DNA of 64,000 nucleotides from HK1 sp965202735 (lineage in GTDB: Bacteria; Pseudomonadota; Gammaproteobacteria; HK1): positions 1,674,001 through 1,738,000 of the forward strand of contig OZ241844.1 in assembly GCA_965202735.1 (NCBI GenBank), written 5' to 3'. Each line of letters starts with the position of its first letter. Position 1 is the first letter of the stretch. A model generated the notes under the pieces. It was not told where the DNA came from. It saw nothing but the letters and a program-made list of their open reading frames with translations, and did not search any database. Made by a program: the position numbers and the translations under genes. Positions 53,422-61,803 of this stretch are shown one piece after another.

Positions 53422-53776
53422 GCCCGGCCCGATCGGGCACGACGCCGAAGCGGTCGCCGAACGATACCTGGCCCGGCGCGGCCTCCTGCCCATCACGCGC
53501 AACTACCGGTGCCGGCGCGGCGAGATCGACCTCGTGATGGGCGACGCCGGCACGCTCGTATTCGTCGAGGTGCGGCGCAGATCGAGCCGGGCCTTCGGCG
53601 GGGGGCTGGAGAGCGTGGACGCACGCAAGCGGGCACGCCTGGTCGCCGCGGCCGAGCACTACCTCATGACGCACCGGATCGGCGATGATCGTTCGTGCAG
53701 GTTCGACGTGGTGGCCATCGACGGACCGGATCGGCGCACCACGATCGAGTGGGTCCGCGACGCATTCGGCATGTAG
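53390..53776 (+). CDS. yraN: UPF0102 family endonuclease-like protein YraN
   Basis: This is a small protein of the UPF0102/YraN family, with a predicted PD-(D/E)xK nuclease fold and unknown function. The 128-residue product has the family core DAEAVAERYLARRGLL, ITRNYRCRRGEIDLVM and TLVFVEVRRRSSRAFGGGLESV. The putative active-site ExK is EVR here. The TTG start at 53390 is supported by GGAAGG eight bases upstream and yields the usual N-terminus; it overlaps the lpoA 3' end by 32 bases. Position after lpoA is conserved. Confidence 0.9.
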   Translation: MNHRSRRRPGRPGPIGHDAEAVAERYLARRGLLPITRNYRCRRGEIDLVMGDAGTLVFVEVRRRSSRAFGGGLESVDARKRARLVAAAEHYLMTHRIGDDRSCRFDVVAIDGPDRRTTIEWVRDAFGM

Positions 53777-53868
53777 AGCCTGCGATACGCGGCGCCTGCG
53801 TTGCGCCATGCGTGCGTCGCACGCGGCACCGCATGGCCGGACAGGGCTCGCATTCGGAGGACTGCGTC

Positions 53869-54447
53869 ATGAAAGTCTGCAAGGCGGCGATTGCGCTCTG
53901 GCTGCTCTGCCTCGCGACGGTCCAGGGCTGCGTCGGCGTGGCGGCGACCGGAACCGCGGTCGGCGGGGCGGTCGCACAGGATCGGCGCACCCCCGGCAGC
54001 TACGTCGATGACGAACTCATCGAGCTGAAGGTCCGTGCCGCGATACATCAGGACGCGACCCTGGCGAGCCAGAGCCATGTCAACGCCACGAGCTTCAACG
54101 GTACGGTGCTGCTGACCGGGGAAGCGCCCGGCAAGTCGCTGCGGGATCGCCTCACCGATATCGCCCGGAACACCGTGAGCGTCCGAGGCGTGGAGAACCA
54201 CGTCGAGCTGCGGGCGCCGAGCACGTTCGGGTCGCGCACGAACGACACGCTGATCACCGGCAAGGTCAAGCTCGCGCTGCTGCGGGATGACAAGGTCAAT
54301 GCGGCTCGGGTCAAGGTCGTCACCGAGCGGGCGGCCGTCTACCTGATGGGCCTCCTCAGACAGGACGAGGCCGATCGGGCAACGGAGATTGCGCGGCGCG
54401 TGCCCGGCGTCCGACGCGTCGTGAAGGTCATCGAGTACATCGAGTGA
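53869..54447 (+). CDS. dolP: BON-domain outer-membrane protein DolP (YraP-like)
   Basis: DolP binds anionic phospholipid and supports outer-membrane integrity. The 192-residue protein has a signal peptide with a possible, imperfect lipobox VQGC (Cys21), then two BON domains: DDELIELKVRAAIHQDATL through GVENHVEL, and NDTLITGKVKLALLRDDKV through VRRVVKVIEYIE. A GGAGG ribosome binding site precedes the ATG. In E. coli the order is lpoA-yraN-diaA-dolP; the diaA gene is absent here. It converges on sspB. Confidence 0.9.
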   Translation: MKVCKAAIALWLLCLATVQGCVGVAATGTAVGGAVAQDRRTPGSYVDDELIELKVRAAIHQDATLASQSHVNATSFNGTVLLTGEAPGKSLRDRLTDIARNTVSVRGVENHVELRAPSTFGSRTNDTLITGKVKLALLRDDKVNAARVKVVTERAAVYLMGLLRQDEADRATEIARRVPGVRRVVKVIEYIE

Positions 54448-54459
54448 CGGGGACGAGCG

Positions 54460-54483
54460 CCCGGCAGCCCGATGCCCGCCGGG
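54460..54483. terminator. Candidate bidirectional hairpin between dolP and sspB
   Basis: CCCGGC (54460-54465) and GCCGGG (54478-54483) flank a 12-base loop exactly between the two convergent stops. The stem is short and lacks a T-run. Confidence 0.3.
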
Positions 54484-54870
54484 TCACTTGACGACCCTCA
54501 GACTCGGCTTCTTCTGCGGCTCCGGCGGCGGAGGATCGCTCTGCGATTCGGGGAACGACATTCCCGTGCCATTCTCGCGGGCCATGATCGCAAGGACCGC
54601 GTGCACCGGCACGGCCACATCGCAGGGAGTTCCGTCGAAGCGGGCGCTGAACTCCACCCACTCGTTGCCGAGGCTGAGCCCTCGCACCGCGGTGGGTGAG
54701 ATGTTGAGCACGATCTTTCCTTCGCGAACGTACGCGGCCGGGACCCGGACCCGGTCCTGCCGCGCGTCGACGACGATCTGCGGAGTCAGGCCGTTGTCGG
54801 CAATCCACTCGTGCACGGCCCGCAGCAGGTAGGGACGGCTCGACGTCATCACCGGTGCGTCCGTGGTCAT
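54484..54870 (-). CDS. sspB: ClpXP protease specificity-enhancing factor SspB
   Basis: SspB delivers ssrA-tagged proteins to ClpXP. The 128-residue protein has SSRPYLLRAVHEWIADNGLTPQIVVDA, VREGKIVLNISPTAVRGLSLGN, EFSARFDGTPCDVAVPVHAVLAIMARENG, all matching the substrate-binding domain. The C-terminal ClpX-binding tail is present as KKPSLRVVK, equivalent to the LRVVK end in E. coli. It lies 11 bp downstream of sspA, the standard operon. Confidence 0.96.
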   Translation of the reverse strand: MTTDAPVMTSSRPYLLRAVHEWIADNGLTPQIVVDARQDRVRVPAAYVREGKIVLNISPTAVRGLSLGNEWVEFSARFDGTPCDVAVPVHAVLAIMARENGTGMSFPESQSDPPPPEPQKKPSLRVVK

Positions 54871-54881
54871 GACGCGCGGGC

Positions 54882-55526
54882 TCAGCCGCCGCGAAGCTCG
54901 CACTCCGCCTCGGTGAGGCTCTGCGCGAACGCTTCACGCTCGAACAGACGGTCGGCAAATTTCAGCAGCGCCTTCGCGTGCGCGGGAAGGCGTACCCCGT
55001 ATGCGGGCAACCGCCACAGGATCGGAGCGAGGTAGCAGTCGACGAGCGAATAGTCGTCGGACATGAAGTACGTCTTCTGCGCGAAGATCGGAGCGAGGGT
55101 GGTCAGGTGGTCACGCAGGCATTTCCGGGCGGCGCTCGACACGCCCCTGTCGCCGTTCTCCACGTCGTCGACGAGCGCGTAGAAGTCACGCTGCAGACGA
55201 TAGCGGTACAACCGGTTGCTGGCTCGCGCCACCGGGTCGACGGGCATCAACGGAGGATGCGGAAAGCGTTCGTCGAGATACTCCATGATGATCTGCGGCT
55301 CGTACAGGACCAGATCGCGATCGACGAGGGTCAGGATTGCGCTGTACGGATTCAGATCGTTCAGGTCCTCCGGCTTGTCGTCCACCGTCACATGGTGGAT
55401 CTCGACGTTGATGGCCTTCTCGGCGAGGACGAAGCGCACCGCGTGACTCGCCGGATCGGTCGGGTCGGAGTACAGCGACATGACCGAGCGGCGATTCGCC
55501 AGCAGGGCGGAGTCAATATCCTTCAT
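54882..55526 (-). CDS. sspA: Stringent starvation protein A SspA
   Basis: SspA is a glutathione-transferase-fold protein that binds RNA polymerase and acts in stationary phase and stress. The 214-residue protein aligns with E. coli SspA: RRSVMSLYSDPTDPASHAVRFVLAEKAI, then YEPQIIMEYLDERFPHPPLMPVDPVAR, then FAQKTYFMSDDYSLVDCYLAPILWRL and ASLTEAE-like QSLTEAECELR. It lies just downstream of petABC on the same strand, as in Pseudomonas. Confidence 0.96.
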   Translation of the reverse strand: MKDIDSALLANRRSVMSLYSDPTDPASHAVRFVLAEKAINVEIHHVTVDDKPEDLNDLNPYSAILTLVDRDLVLYEPQIIMEYLDERFPHPPLMPVDPVARASNRLYRYRLQRDFYALVDDVENGDRGVSSAARKCLRDHLTTLAPIFAQKTYFMSDDYSLVDCYLAPILWRLPAYGVRLPAHAKALLKFADRLFEREAFAQSLTEAECELRGG

Positions 55527-55550
55527 GAGCCACCCGCCGGCCGCCATTCT

Positions 55551-56372
55551 TCAATGGACATCTCTCCAGTATTCCTTGTAGAGCGCCCGGAAGATCAGCG
55601 CGAGCACGATCAGGAACAGGACCACCGGGAATCCCAGCGCCTGGCGGTCGAGGCGTGACGGCTCCCCGACGTAGACGAGGAAGTTCACGAGGTCCCGCAT
55701 CGCCTTGCGGTACTCCGCCGGGCGCAGCTCGCCGGCCTCGGTCACCGTCAGCCGGTCCACCACCGGCACATGGCTTCCATCCGGCATCGTCGCGCTCTTG
55801 CGAACGAGGATGTCGTCGCCGTCCGCGGCGAGGCCGAGCGCGTGCACTTCCCGCGCATCCGCGGGCACCTCCCCCTGCACGTACTCCTGCCGGCCCTGCA
55901 GCGGAACGAGGACATGCGGCATGCCGACATCCTCGAACACGACGTTGTTGACGCCGAACGGCCGCGAGGGGTTCGGGTCCGCGTAGAACGTCGTCAGGTA
56001 CGAATAGAGCCAGTCGGGACCGCGTGCGCGAGAGATGACGGACAGGTCCGGCGGTGCGACCCCGAACCAGCTCCGGGCGGCTTCCGGCCGCATCGCGACG
56101 CTCATCGGGGCGGTGACCTTGTCCGCCGCGAACAGCAGATTGTCGCTCACCTGCCCGTCGGTCAGGCCGAGGTCGCGTCCCATGCGGTCATAGCGCATGA
56201 AGGAGAGAGAATGACAGCCCAGGCAGTAGTTCACGTAGAGCCTGGCGCCGCGCTGCAGCGATGCGCCGTCTTCGATATCGACCTTGGCTGCGAGCAGTCC
56301 GGGCGCGCCGCCCGCACCCCAGCCCACCGGCGCCCAGGCCGAGAGCAGGAGGACCATCGCGATGCGCTTCAT
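55551..56372 (-). CDS. petC: Ubiquinol-cytochrome c reductase cytochrome c1 subunit
   Basis: Cytochrome c1 passes electrons from the Rieske protein to soluble cytochrome c. The 273-residue precursor has a signal peptide (KRIAMVLLLSAWAPVGWGA), the heme-c site CLGCHS (within YVNYCLGCHSLSFMRYDRM), the Met axial-ligand region and a C-terminal membrane anchor (GFPVVLFLIVLALIFRALY). Its ATG overlaps the petB stop (ATGA). Confidence 0.96.
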   Translation of the reverse strand: MKRIAMVLLLSAWAPVGWGAGGAPGLLAAKVDIEDGASLQRGARLYVNYCLGCHSLSFMRYDRMGRDLGLTDGQVSDNLLFAADKVTAPMSVAMRPEAARSWFGVAPPDLSVISRARGPDWLYSYLTTFYADPNPSRPFGVNNVVFEDVGMPHVLVPLQGRQEYVQGEVPADAREVHALGLAADGDDILVRKSATMPDGSHVPVVDRLTVTEAGELRPAEYRKAMRDLVNFLVYVGEPSRLDRQALGFPVVLFLIVLALIFRALYKEYWRDVH

Positions 56373-57763
56373 GAGGTCACCCTGTCGGGCTCGGCGCCGG
56401 ACTCGTCGAGGCGCGTGTGCACGGGCAGCAGCAGGAACACGACGAAATACCCGAGGGGCAGCAGCCCGCTCCACATCATCAGCGCCTGCTTCGATTCATC
56501 GTAACGAATCGAGTCGAAGATCATCAGCAGCACCACCAGCGCGAGGAACAGCCCGTAGCTGAACGCGGCCGAGCGCTCCCGCGAGTAGACCCACAGCATG
56601 AGGAAGAACGAGAAGTACAGCTCGCCCAGGCGCAGCCCGAGCTCGGACTTTCCGGGCGTCGGCGGCTCGGTGCCGAGCCAGCCGAGGATGAGGAACGTCA
56701 CCGCGAACACGAGCAGCAGCAGCATGAACAGCTTCGACCGGTACCGCGCCGACTTCACCGGGTGCCGGTCGAGCCACGGAAGGACGAAGAAGACCAGCAC
56801 CGCCGCGAACATCGCGATCACCCCGGTGAGCTTGTCCGGGATGGCCCGCAGGATCGCGTAGTACGGGGTGAAGTACCAGACCGGCAGGATGTGCTCGGGC
56901 GTCTGCAGCGGATTCGCCGGCACGAAGTTCGCGCTCTCGAGGAACCATCCGCCGAACTCCGGCGCGTAGAAGACGACGATCGCGAAGAGCACCAGGAAGA
57001 CCCCCGCTCCCCAGAGATCCTTGACCGTGTAGTAGGGATGGAACGGTATTCCGTCCATCGGAATTCCGTTCGCGTCCCTGTTCTTCTTGATCTCCACGCC
57101 GTCCGGGTTGTTGGAGCCGACCTCGTGCAGCGCGATCAGGTGCGCGACGATCAGTCCGAGGAGCACGAGCGGTATCCCGACGACGTGCAGCGAGTAGAAC
57201 CGGCTCAGCGTCGCGTCCGACACGACGTAGTCCCCCCGGATCCACAGCGCCAGCGCCTCGCCGATCCCGAACGGCAACGCTCCGAACAGCGAGATGATCA
57301 CCTGCGCTCCCCAGTACGACATCTGTCCCCACGGCAGCAGGTAGCCGAAGAACGCCTCGGCCATGAGAGCGAGGTAGATGAGCATCCCGACCAGCCAGAC
57401 GAGCTCTCTCGGAGCCTTGTACGAGCCGTAGAGCAGGGCTCGGAACATGTGCAGGTAGACGACGATGAAGAACGCGGACGCGCCGGTCGAATGCAGGTAT
57501 CGAATGAGCCATCCCCACTCGACGTCGCGCATGATGTACTCGACCGATCCGAAGGCGAGCTCCGCATCCGGCTTGTAGAACATCGCGAGCCAGATGCCGG
57601 TGACGATCTGGATGACGAGCACCAGCAGCGCCAGGGAGCCGAAGAAGTACCAGAAGTTGAAGTTCTTCGGCGCGTAGTACTGCGCCAGGTGCTCGTTCCA
57701 GAGCCTGGAGGCGGGAAACCGGGCGTCGGTCCACTCGAGGAGGCTGGCCAGGAGGGATCTCAT
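56369..57763 (-). CDS. petB: Ubiquinol-cytochrome c reductase cytochrome b subunit
   Basis: This is the central subunit of the bc1 complex, carrying two b hemes and the quinone sites. The 464-residue protein has eight or more membrane segments. Conserved parts include NFNFWYFFGSLALLVLVIQI, the heme region GWLIRYLHSTGASAFFIVVYLHMFRALLYGSYK, GYLLPWGQMSYWGAQVI, FYSLHVVGIPLVLLGLIVAHLIALH and the Qo-site PEHILPVWYF (variant of PEWY, here P-V-W-Y-F). The C-terminus extends past the canonical fold with extra membrane segments (FLALVVLLMIFDSI, LLPLGYFVVFLLL). The ATG shares one base with the petA stop. Confidence 0.96.
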   Translation of the reverse strand: MRSLLASLLEWTDARFPASRLWNEHLAQYYAPKNFNFWYFFGSLALLVLVIQIVTGIWLAMFYKPDAELAFGSVEYIMRDVEWGWLIRYLHSTGASAFFIVVYLHMFRALLYGSYKAPRELVWLVGMLIYLALMAEAFFGYLLPWGQMSYWGAQVIISLFGALPFGIGEALALWIRGDYVVSDATLSRFYSLHVVGIPLVLLGLIVAHLIALHEVGSNNPDGVEIKKNRDANGIPMDGIPFHPYYTVKDLWGAGVFLVLFAIVVFYAPEFGGWFLESANFVPANPLQTPEHILPVWYFTPYYAILRAIPDKLTGVIAMFAAVLVFFVLPWLDRHPVKSARYRSKLFMLLLLVFAVTFLILGWLGTEPPTPGKSELGLRLGELYFSFFLMLWVYSRERSAAFSYGLFLALVVLLMIFDSIRYDESKQALMMWSGLLPLGYFVVFLLLPVHTRLDESGAEPDRVTS

Positions 57764-58350
57764 CAGGCCGTCCCCTCGTCTTCGCCGATGACGATCCGGC
57801 TCTCGCTCAGGTACATGTGCGGCGGCACCTCCAGGTTCAGGGGCGCCGGAACCCCCTGATAGACCCGTCCCGCGTAGTCGAATCGGGAGCCGTGGCACGG
57901 ACAGAAGAACCCGCCCTTCCAGTCCGCGCCGAGGTTGCCTTCACCCGCCCGGACGTAGGACGGCGCACAGCCGAGGTGCGTGCACAGACCGACCAGAACG
58001 AGGAACTCGGGCTTGATCGAGCGGTGCGGATTGCGCGCATACGCGGGCTGCTGCGGCTCGTCGGATGCGGGGTCGCGTACCGTCGCGTCGAGCCCGGACA
58101 GCGAGGCGAGGGCGTCGGCCGTCCGCCGCACGATCCACACCGGCTTGCCGCGCCACTTCACCGTCAGTCGGGCGCCCGGTTCCAGCCTGGCGACATCGAC
58201 CTCGACCGGCGCCCCGATGGCCCTGGCCCGCTCGCTCGGCTGCCACGCCGAAGCGAACGGCCACGCGGCGCAGGCCGCGCCGCCTCCCCCGACGACAGTC
58301 GCCGCCCCGGTGAGGAAGCGCCGTCTTCCAGTGTCCAGCCCGTTGCTCAT
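57763..58350 (-). CDS. petA: Ubiquinol-cytochrome c reductase Rieske iron-sulfur subunit
   Basis: This subunit carries the [2Fe-2S] cluster that accepts electrons from ubiquinol. The 195-residue protein has a twin-arginine type N-terminus (GRRRFLTGAATVVGGGGAAC), which serves as the membrane anchor. The cluster motifs are CTHLGC and CPCHGSRFD, and the C-terminal fold ends in PPHMYLSESRIVIG. First gene of petABC; the start at 58350 is followed by the RR motif at the expected distance. Confidence 0.97.
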   Translation of the reverse strand: MSNGLDTGRRRFLTGAATVVGGGGAACAAWPFASAWQPSERARAIGAPVEVDVARLEPGARLTVKWRGKPVWIVRRTADALASLSGLDATVRDPASDEPQQPAYARNPHRSIKPEFLVLVGLCTHLGCAPSYVRAGEGNLGADWKGGFFCPCHGSRFDYAGRVYQGVPAPLNLEVPPHMYLSESRIVIGEDEGTA

Positions 58351-58524
58351 GCGCGATGTCGCTCCGGATGACCCGTCCCGCCCCCGGGCGGGGGCAAGGC
58401 CGATTGCAGGCACTTCCACCGCGCCATGCCGCGTGAGGCCGCACGTTGGACCCCGGTCCGGCCGCGGTTGCGGGCCGGGCGACGGGCATTCCTGGTGGAG
58501 GAGATCCGTTGGTGAAGCCCGCCA

Positions 58525-58553
58525 AGAATCCTACAGGCACCCACGGAGGTCAA
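58525..58553 (-). promoter_or_regulatory. Candidate promoter of petABC
   Basis: On the minus strand TTGACC (58548-58553, 5 of 6 matches) is followed after 17 bp by GATTCT (58525-58530, 3 of 6). It lies about 175 bases before the petA ATG in an otherwise featureless 298-bp gap. Confidence 0.4.
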
Positions 58554-58648
58554 GAACCCGGCCTGCGGACCCGGCGGCGCCGCGAGCGCCCTGCCCCGCC
58601 GCGGCGAGTTGAAGGCGCGTCGAGGGCTCCGGGGCTACAGGTCGGGGG

Positions 58649-59914
58649 CTACAGGGTGGAGACGAGCTGCACCGCCCGCTCGCCGGTCCAGATGGTGGCG
58701 ACGAGGATGCAGGGGAGAGCCACCGTCCAGCGCACCGCGGCGACCCGCTTCGGAAATCTCTTCGCGATGAGCATGAGGAACGGCCAGAGCGCCAGGACGA
58801 TGAGGAGCTGGCCGACCTCGACGCCGACGTTGAAGGCGAGCAGGCTCTGCCAGAGGTTGGGCGACTCGAGGTCGAGGATCTCGCCCAGCACGAACGAGAA
58901 GCCGAGACCGTGGAGCAGCCCGAGCGACGCCGTGACCGGTGTCGTCATCCGGTGCCCGACCGCGGTCAGCGCGACGGCGGCGGCGTAGACGATGGAGAGC
59001 GCGATACCGGTCTCGACCAGGGGGATGAACCACGTCCCGGTCGGCGCGTAGCCGAAGAATCCGAGGGTGAGGGTGACGCTGTGCCCGATGGTGAATCCGG
59101 TCACCCGCCATGCCAGAGCGCCCGGCGTCGCCGCGCCCAGCACCAGGCAGAGCACGAACAGCACGTGGTCCGTTCCTTCGAGGATGTGACGCACCCCCTC
59201 CCCCGCGAACGTCCACGCGGCCTCCAGCGCGGAGTGCGATACCTCGATGGGCTGCGCCATCAGGCCGCGGACGCGGAAGACGAGGGGCGGCGTGGCGGCG
59301 TGGTCCAGGATCAGGTTGGCGGTGTCGTCCTGCCCGGGGAGTCCGGGGGCCAGGGTGCTGCGCAGCGAATAGCGGCCGACCCTTCCGGGGGCCGGGTAGA
59401 TCAGCTCGGCGTCGAGGACCGTGTCGCCGACGTATGTCGCCTCGAACTCCTTCGGATACGCCGGGCCGGCGAGCGCCGCCTCGGCCTCGTCCAGCCGCGC
59501 GAACGGCGCCTGCTCCATGGATGGCCAGGCGCGGACTCGCCCGATCTCCGCCTCCAGTACCTTGCCGCCGGCCTCCAGGATCAGACCGCCGGCGAGGATC
59601 GCGGCAAGGCCTTCGGGGCTGTTCCTGAACGCTGCGGCGTCGAAGTAGTGGACCAGCGTCCCTTCCTCGATCCGGTTGGTCGTGTACGGGGCGGGCGCAC
59701 GGGTGCCGTCGGAAGCTTCGGGACCGAGCCTGTCGGCGACCAGATAGGCCATCGGAGTCCGGACGAGGAGCCGGACCCGGTCCCGTTCGTGCGCTACGTG
59801 GAAGACCCGGATGTTGACGTTGAGCAGGAAGTGGGCCGAGGCGGCGGTGCCGGAGCAGGCGAGGACCGCGGCGCATGCGACGGCGAGCGCGACGGGGACA
59901 GGGGGGAGCCTCAC
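58649..59914 (-). CDS. HupE/UreJ-like membrane protein
   Basis: This 421-residue protein has an N-terminal signal peptide (VALAVACAAVLACSGTAASA) and a periplasmic domain of about 200 residues. A C-terminal membrane domain has about six segments with the HupE/UreJ_2 signature: GVRHILEGTDHVLFVLCLVLG, FTIGHSVTLTLGFFG, LLHGLGFSFVLGEI and LLAFNVGVEVGQLLIVL. His and Asp residues in the membrane segments suggest metal (nickel or cobalt) handling in characterised HupE, but the family as a whole is poorly understood. No hydrogenase or urease genes are near. The GTG at 59914 is the likely start. Confidence 0.75.
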   Translation of the reverse strand: MRLPPVPVALAVACAAVLACSGTAASAHFLLNVNIRVFHVAHERDRVRLLVRTPMAYLVADRLGPEASDGTRAPAPYTTNRIEEGTLVHYFDAAAFRNSPEGLAAILAGGLILEAGGKVLEAEIGRVRAWPSMEQAPFARLDEAEAALAGPAYPKEFEATYVGDTVLDAELIYPAPGRVGRYSLRSTLAPGLPGQDDTANLILDHAATPPLVFRVRGLMAQPIEVSHSALEAAWTFAGEGVRHILEGTDHVLFVLCLVLGAATPGALAWRVTGFTIGHSVTLTLGFFGYAPTGTWFIPLVETGIALSIVYAAAVALTAVGHRMTTPVTASLGLLHGLGFSFVLGEILDLESPNLWQSLLAFNVGVEVGQLLIVLALWPFLMLIAKRFPKRVAAVRWTVALPCILVATIWTGERAVQLVSTL

Positions 59915-60071
59915 GGCTCCGCCTCTCCCGCACCGCCGTGCACGCGAGCCCGCGCACGGCGGCTCGACGGATTCAGGCGGGTGGACGGCATCGGAGAGAA
60001 GCAGGGGGCGGGGCGCTCCGCACCCCGCCCCCGGCGTCGGATGGGGCCGCGTCGCGGCCGTCACACTCGTC

Positions 60072-61016
60072 TCAGCCTTCCTTCGCCATCTCGGTGGCCA
60101 TGTTGTTGGAGCCGAAGTAGTAGACATGGCCCGACTTCCCCTCCAGGTCCGCCTTCGAGACCTCGATCGAGGCGGTGTCGAGCATGGTGTGCTCGTGGGT
60201 CTGCGCCCACTCGGTGGCCGGGAGCAGCGTCGACGTGACGAACGTCGTCTCCGGCACCAGGTAGTGGTGGGGGATGGCGATCTTCGCGCCGCTCCTCGCC
60301 ACCACCGAGTCGGCCTGCCCGTAGTCCAGGATATGCCGCGAGCCATCGACGGGCACGAAGACCACGTCCACGCTCCCGATCCGGTCCCAGACCTCCTGCG
60401 GCGGCTCGGGACGGTTGTCGCCCCACATCAGGAGCCGCATGCCGCCGGTCTCGATGATGTACAGGTTGTTGTCGAAGTGCCGCGCGTTGGTCGGCGGACA
60501 GACGTCTTCCCGCCCTTCGAACTGCTTCACCGCATCCGTCCAGGGCACCATGCCGGGCGCGACGCACTGGTGCTTGTCCGCAATTCCGGTGATGGTGACG
60601 TCACCGAGCTGGAACGTGCCGGCCATGCGGTCGAGCAGCATGTTGGCCTCCAGCCGCCCGAGCGCATCGTGGTCGAAATGGGCGTGGGTCGACATCCCGA
60701 TGTCCACCTCCGCCTTGGGGAACTCCATGCGGTACCACAGCCCCCAGGCGCCGGACGGGTCGTTGCGCCACGGGTCGACCATGATCCGGATTCCCCTCGG
60801 CGAGGTAATCTGGAACGAGGAGTTGGAGAAGAAGGCGATGCCGACCTTTCCGCTGTCGGCCTGGACGCCCCCTTCGCTCTGCACCTGGATGATGCGGTTG
60901 TGATTCATCCCCGACATCCAGGTGTCGAGTCCCGAGGTGCTCGCGGTGACCGCGCCGATGCCGACCCCGGCGACCGCGACCGCTCCCGCGACGCCCCACA
61001 TCAAACGATTTCGCAT
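60072..61016 (-). CDS. Exported metallo-beta-lactamase-fold hydrolase
   Basis: The 314-residue protein has a signal peptide or anchor (LMWGVAGAVAVAGVGIGAVTA). It then shows the MBL-fold metal site THAHFDHDALG (H111, H113, D115, H116), RIMVDPWRND before it, and later NNLYIIETGGMRLLMWGDN and AKIAIPHHYLVPETTF (His). This arrangement resembles UlaG- or NAPE-PLD-like lipid/lactone hydrolases, but the substrate is unknown. It lies upstream of the HupE-like gene, 157 bp away on the same strand. Confidence 0.75.
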   Translation of the reverse strand: MRNRLMWGVAGAVAVAGVGIGAVTASTSGLDTWMSGMNHNRIIQVQSEGGVQADSGKVGIAFFSNSSFQITSPRGIRIMVDPWRNDPSGAWGLWYRMEFPKAEVDIGMSTHAHFDHDALGRLEANMLLDRMAGTFQLGDVTITGIADKHQCVAPGMVPWTDAVKQFEGREDVCPPTNARHFDNNLYIIETGGMRLLMWGDNRPEPPQEVWDRIGSVDVVFVPVDGSRHILDYGQADSVVARSGAKIAIPHHYLVPETTFVTSTLLPATEWAQTHEHTMLDTASIEVSKADLEGKSGHVYYFGSNNMATEMAKEG

Positions 61017-61173
61017 GTCGATCTCCTCCTGGTTTCGATTGCCTGCCGTCCGCGGACCGCGCGCGCCTGCCCGCGCGCGACCGCCGTGGTCCTTGTACCA
61101 GGGATCTCCCGGGATCGGAAACGAGGGCTCCCGCAGAGGGTGCGCGTCCGGCTTGCGAGACCCCTCGCCTCCC

Positions 61174-61635
61174 TCAGTGATGCGTCCGCGACGGCCGTGG
61201 CCCGAAGGACGACGTGTCGACGGCGATGGCCTTGCGGACGCGCCTGCTCACCAGGAGCGCCGCGGTCGAGAACGCCTTCTCCGACTCCCGCTCGCACCAG
61301 TCCCAGTCCGAGGGGCTGCCGCCCGCCTGAGCCCGCCAGTGAGCGACGACGAAGACCTCGCCGAGCTTGAGCTCGACGGTCCAGTCGTGCCACGTGATGT
61401 CCTCCGGCGCCTCGTCCTCCACGTACTCCTGCTCGACGTAGCGACAGTAGTTGTCGCCGTTTTCCTCGTGCGCGACGGTGTCCACGATCACGAGCTTCTG
61501 GTCGATGCAGGACTCGTAGCCGGTGTGCACCGCGTCCGCATTCCAGAACACGCACTCGATGATGGCCCTCGGGGTCACCTGCAGGCCGATGGGAGCGTCC
61601 CATTCGGGCTCCATCGCCGTTTCGTAGTCTGACAT
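61174..61635 (-). CDS. Hypothetical protein
   Basis: This 153-residue acidic soluble protein is not recognised. It begins MSDYETAMEPEWDAPIGLQV and contains a Trp/His cluster (ITWHDWTVELKLGEVFVVAHW) and a Cys/Trp segment (SDWDWCERES). The ribosome binding site GGAGAG lies 3 bases before the ATG at 61635; an in-frame start 18 codons upstream is possible. It is followed by the MBL-fold gene at 157 bp. Codon and base usage look native, so it is probably a real gene. Confidence 0.6.
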   Translation of the reverse strand: MSDYETAMEPEWDAPIGLQVTPRAIIECVFWNADAVHTGYESCIDQKLVIVDTVAHEENGDNYCRYVEQEYVEDEAPEDITWHDWTVELKLGEVFVVAHWRAQAGGSPSDWDWCERESEKAFSTAALLVSRRVRKAIAVDTSSFGPRPSRTHH

Positions 61636-61803
61636 TTGCTCTCCGACCGTCGTGTCGACTGGGGGACGACCATGTCCCGCACTGCCCATTGATCCCCGCA
61701 GCGCCGTCTGCCGGGAGCTCCTTCACCGGCCATCGCGCCGGACCCTCGGCCCGAGTCGAACGCCCGGGGAAATCCGTGCTCCACCGACGACGGCGGCGCG
61801 CGG

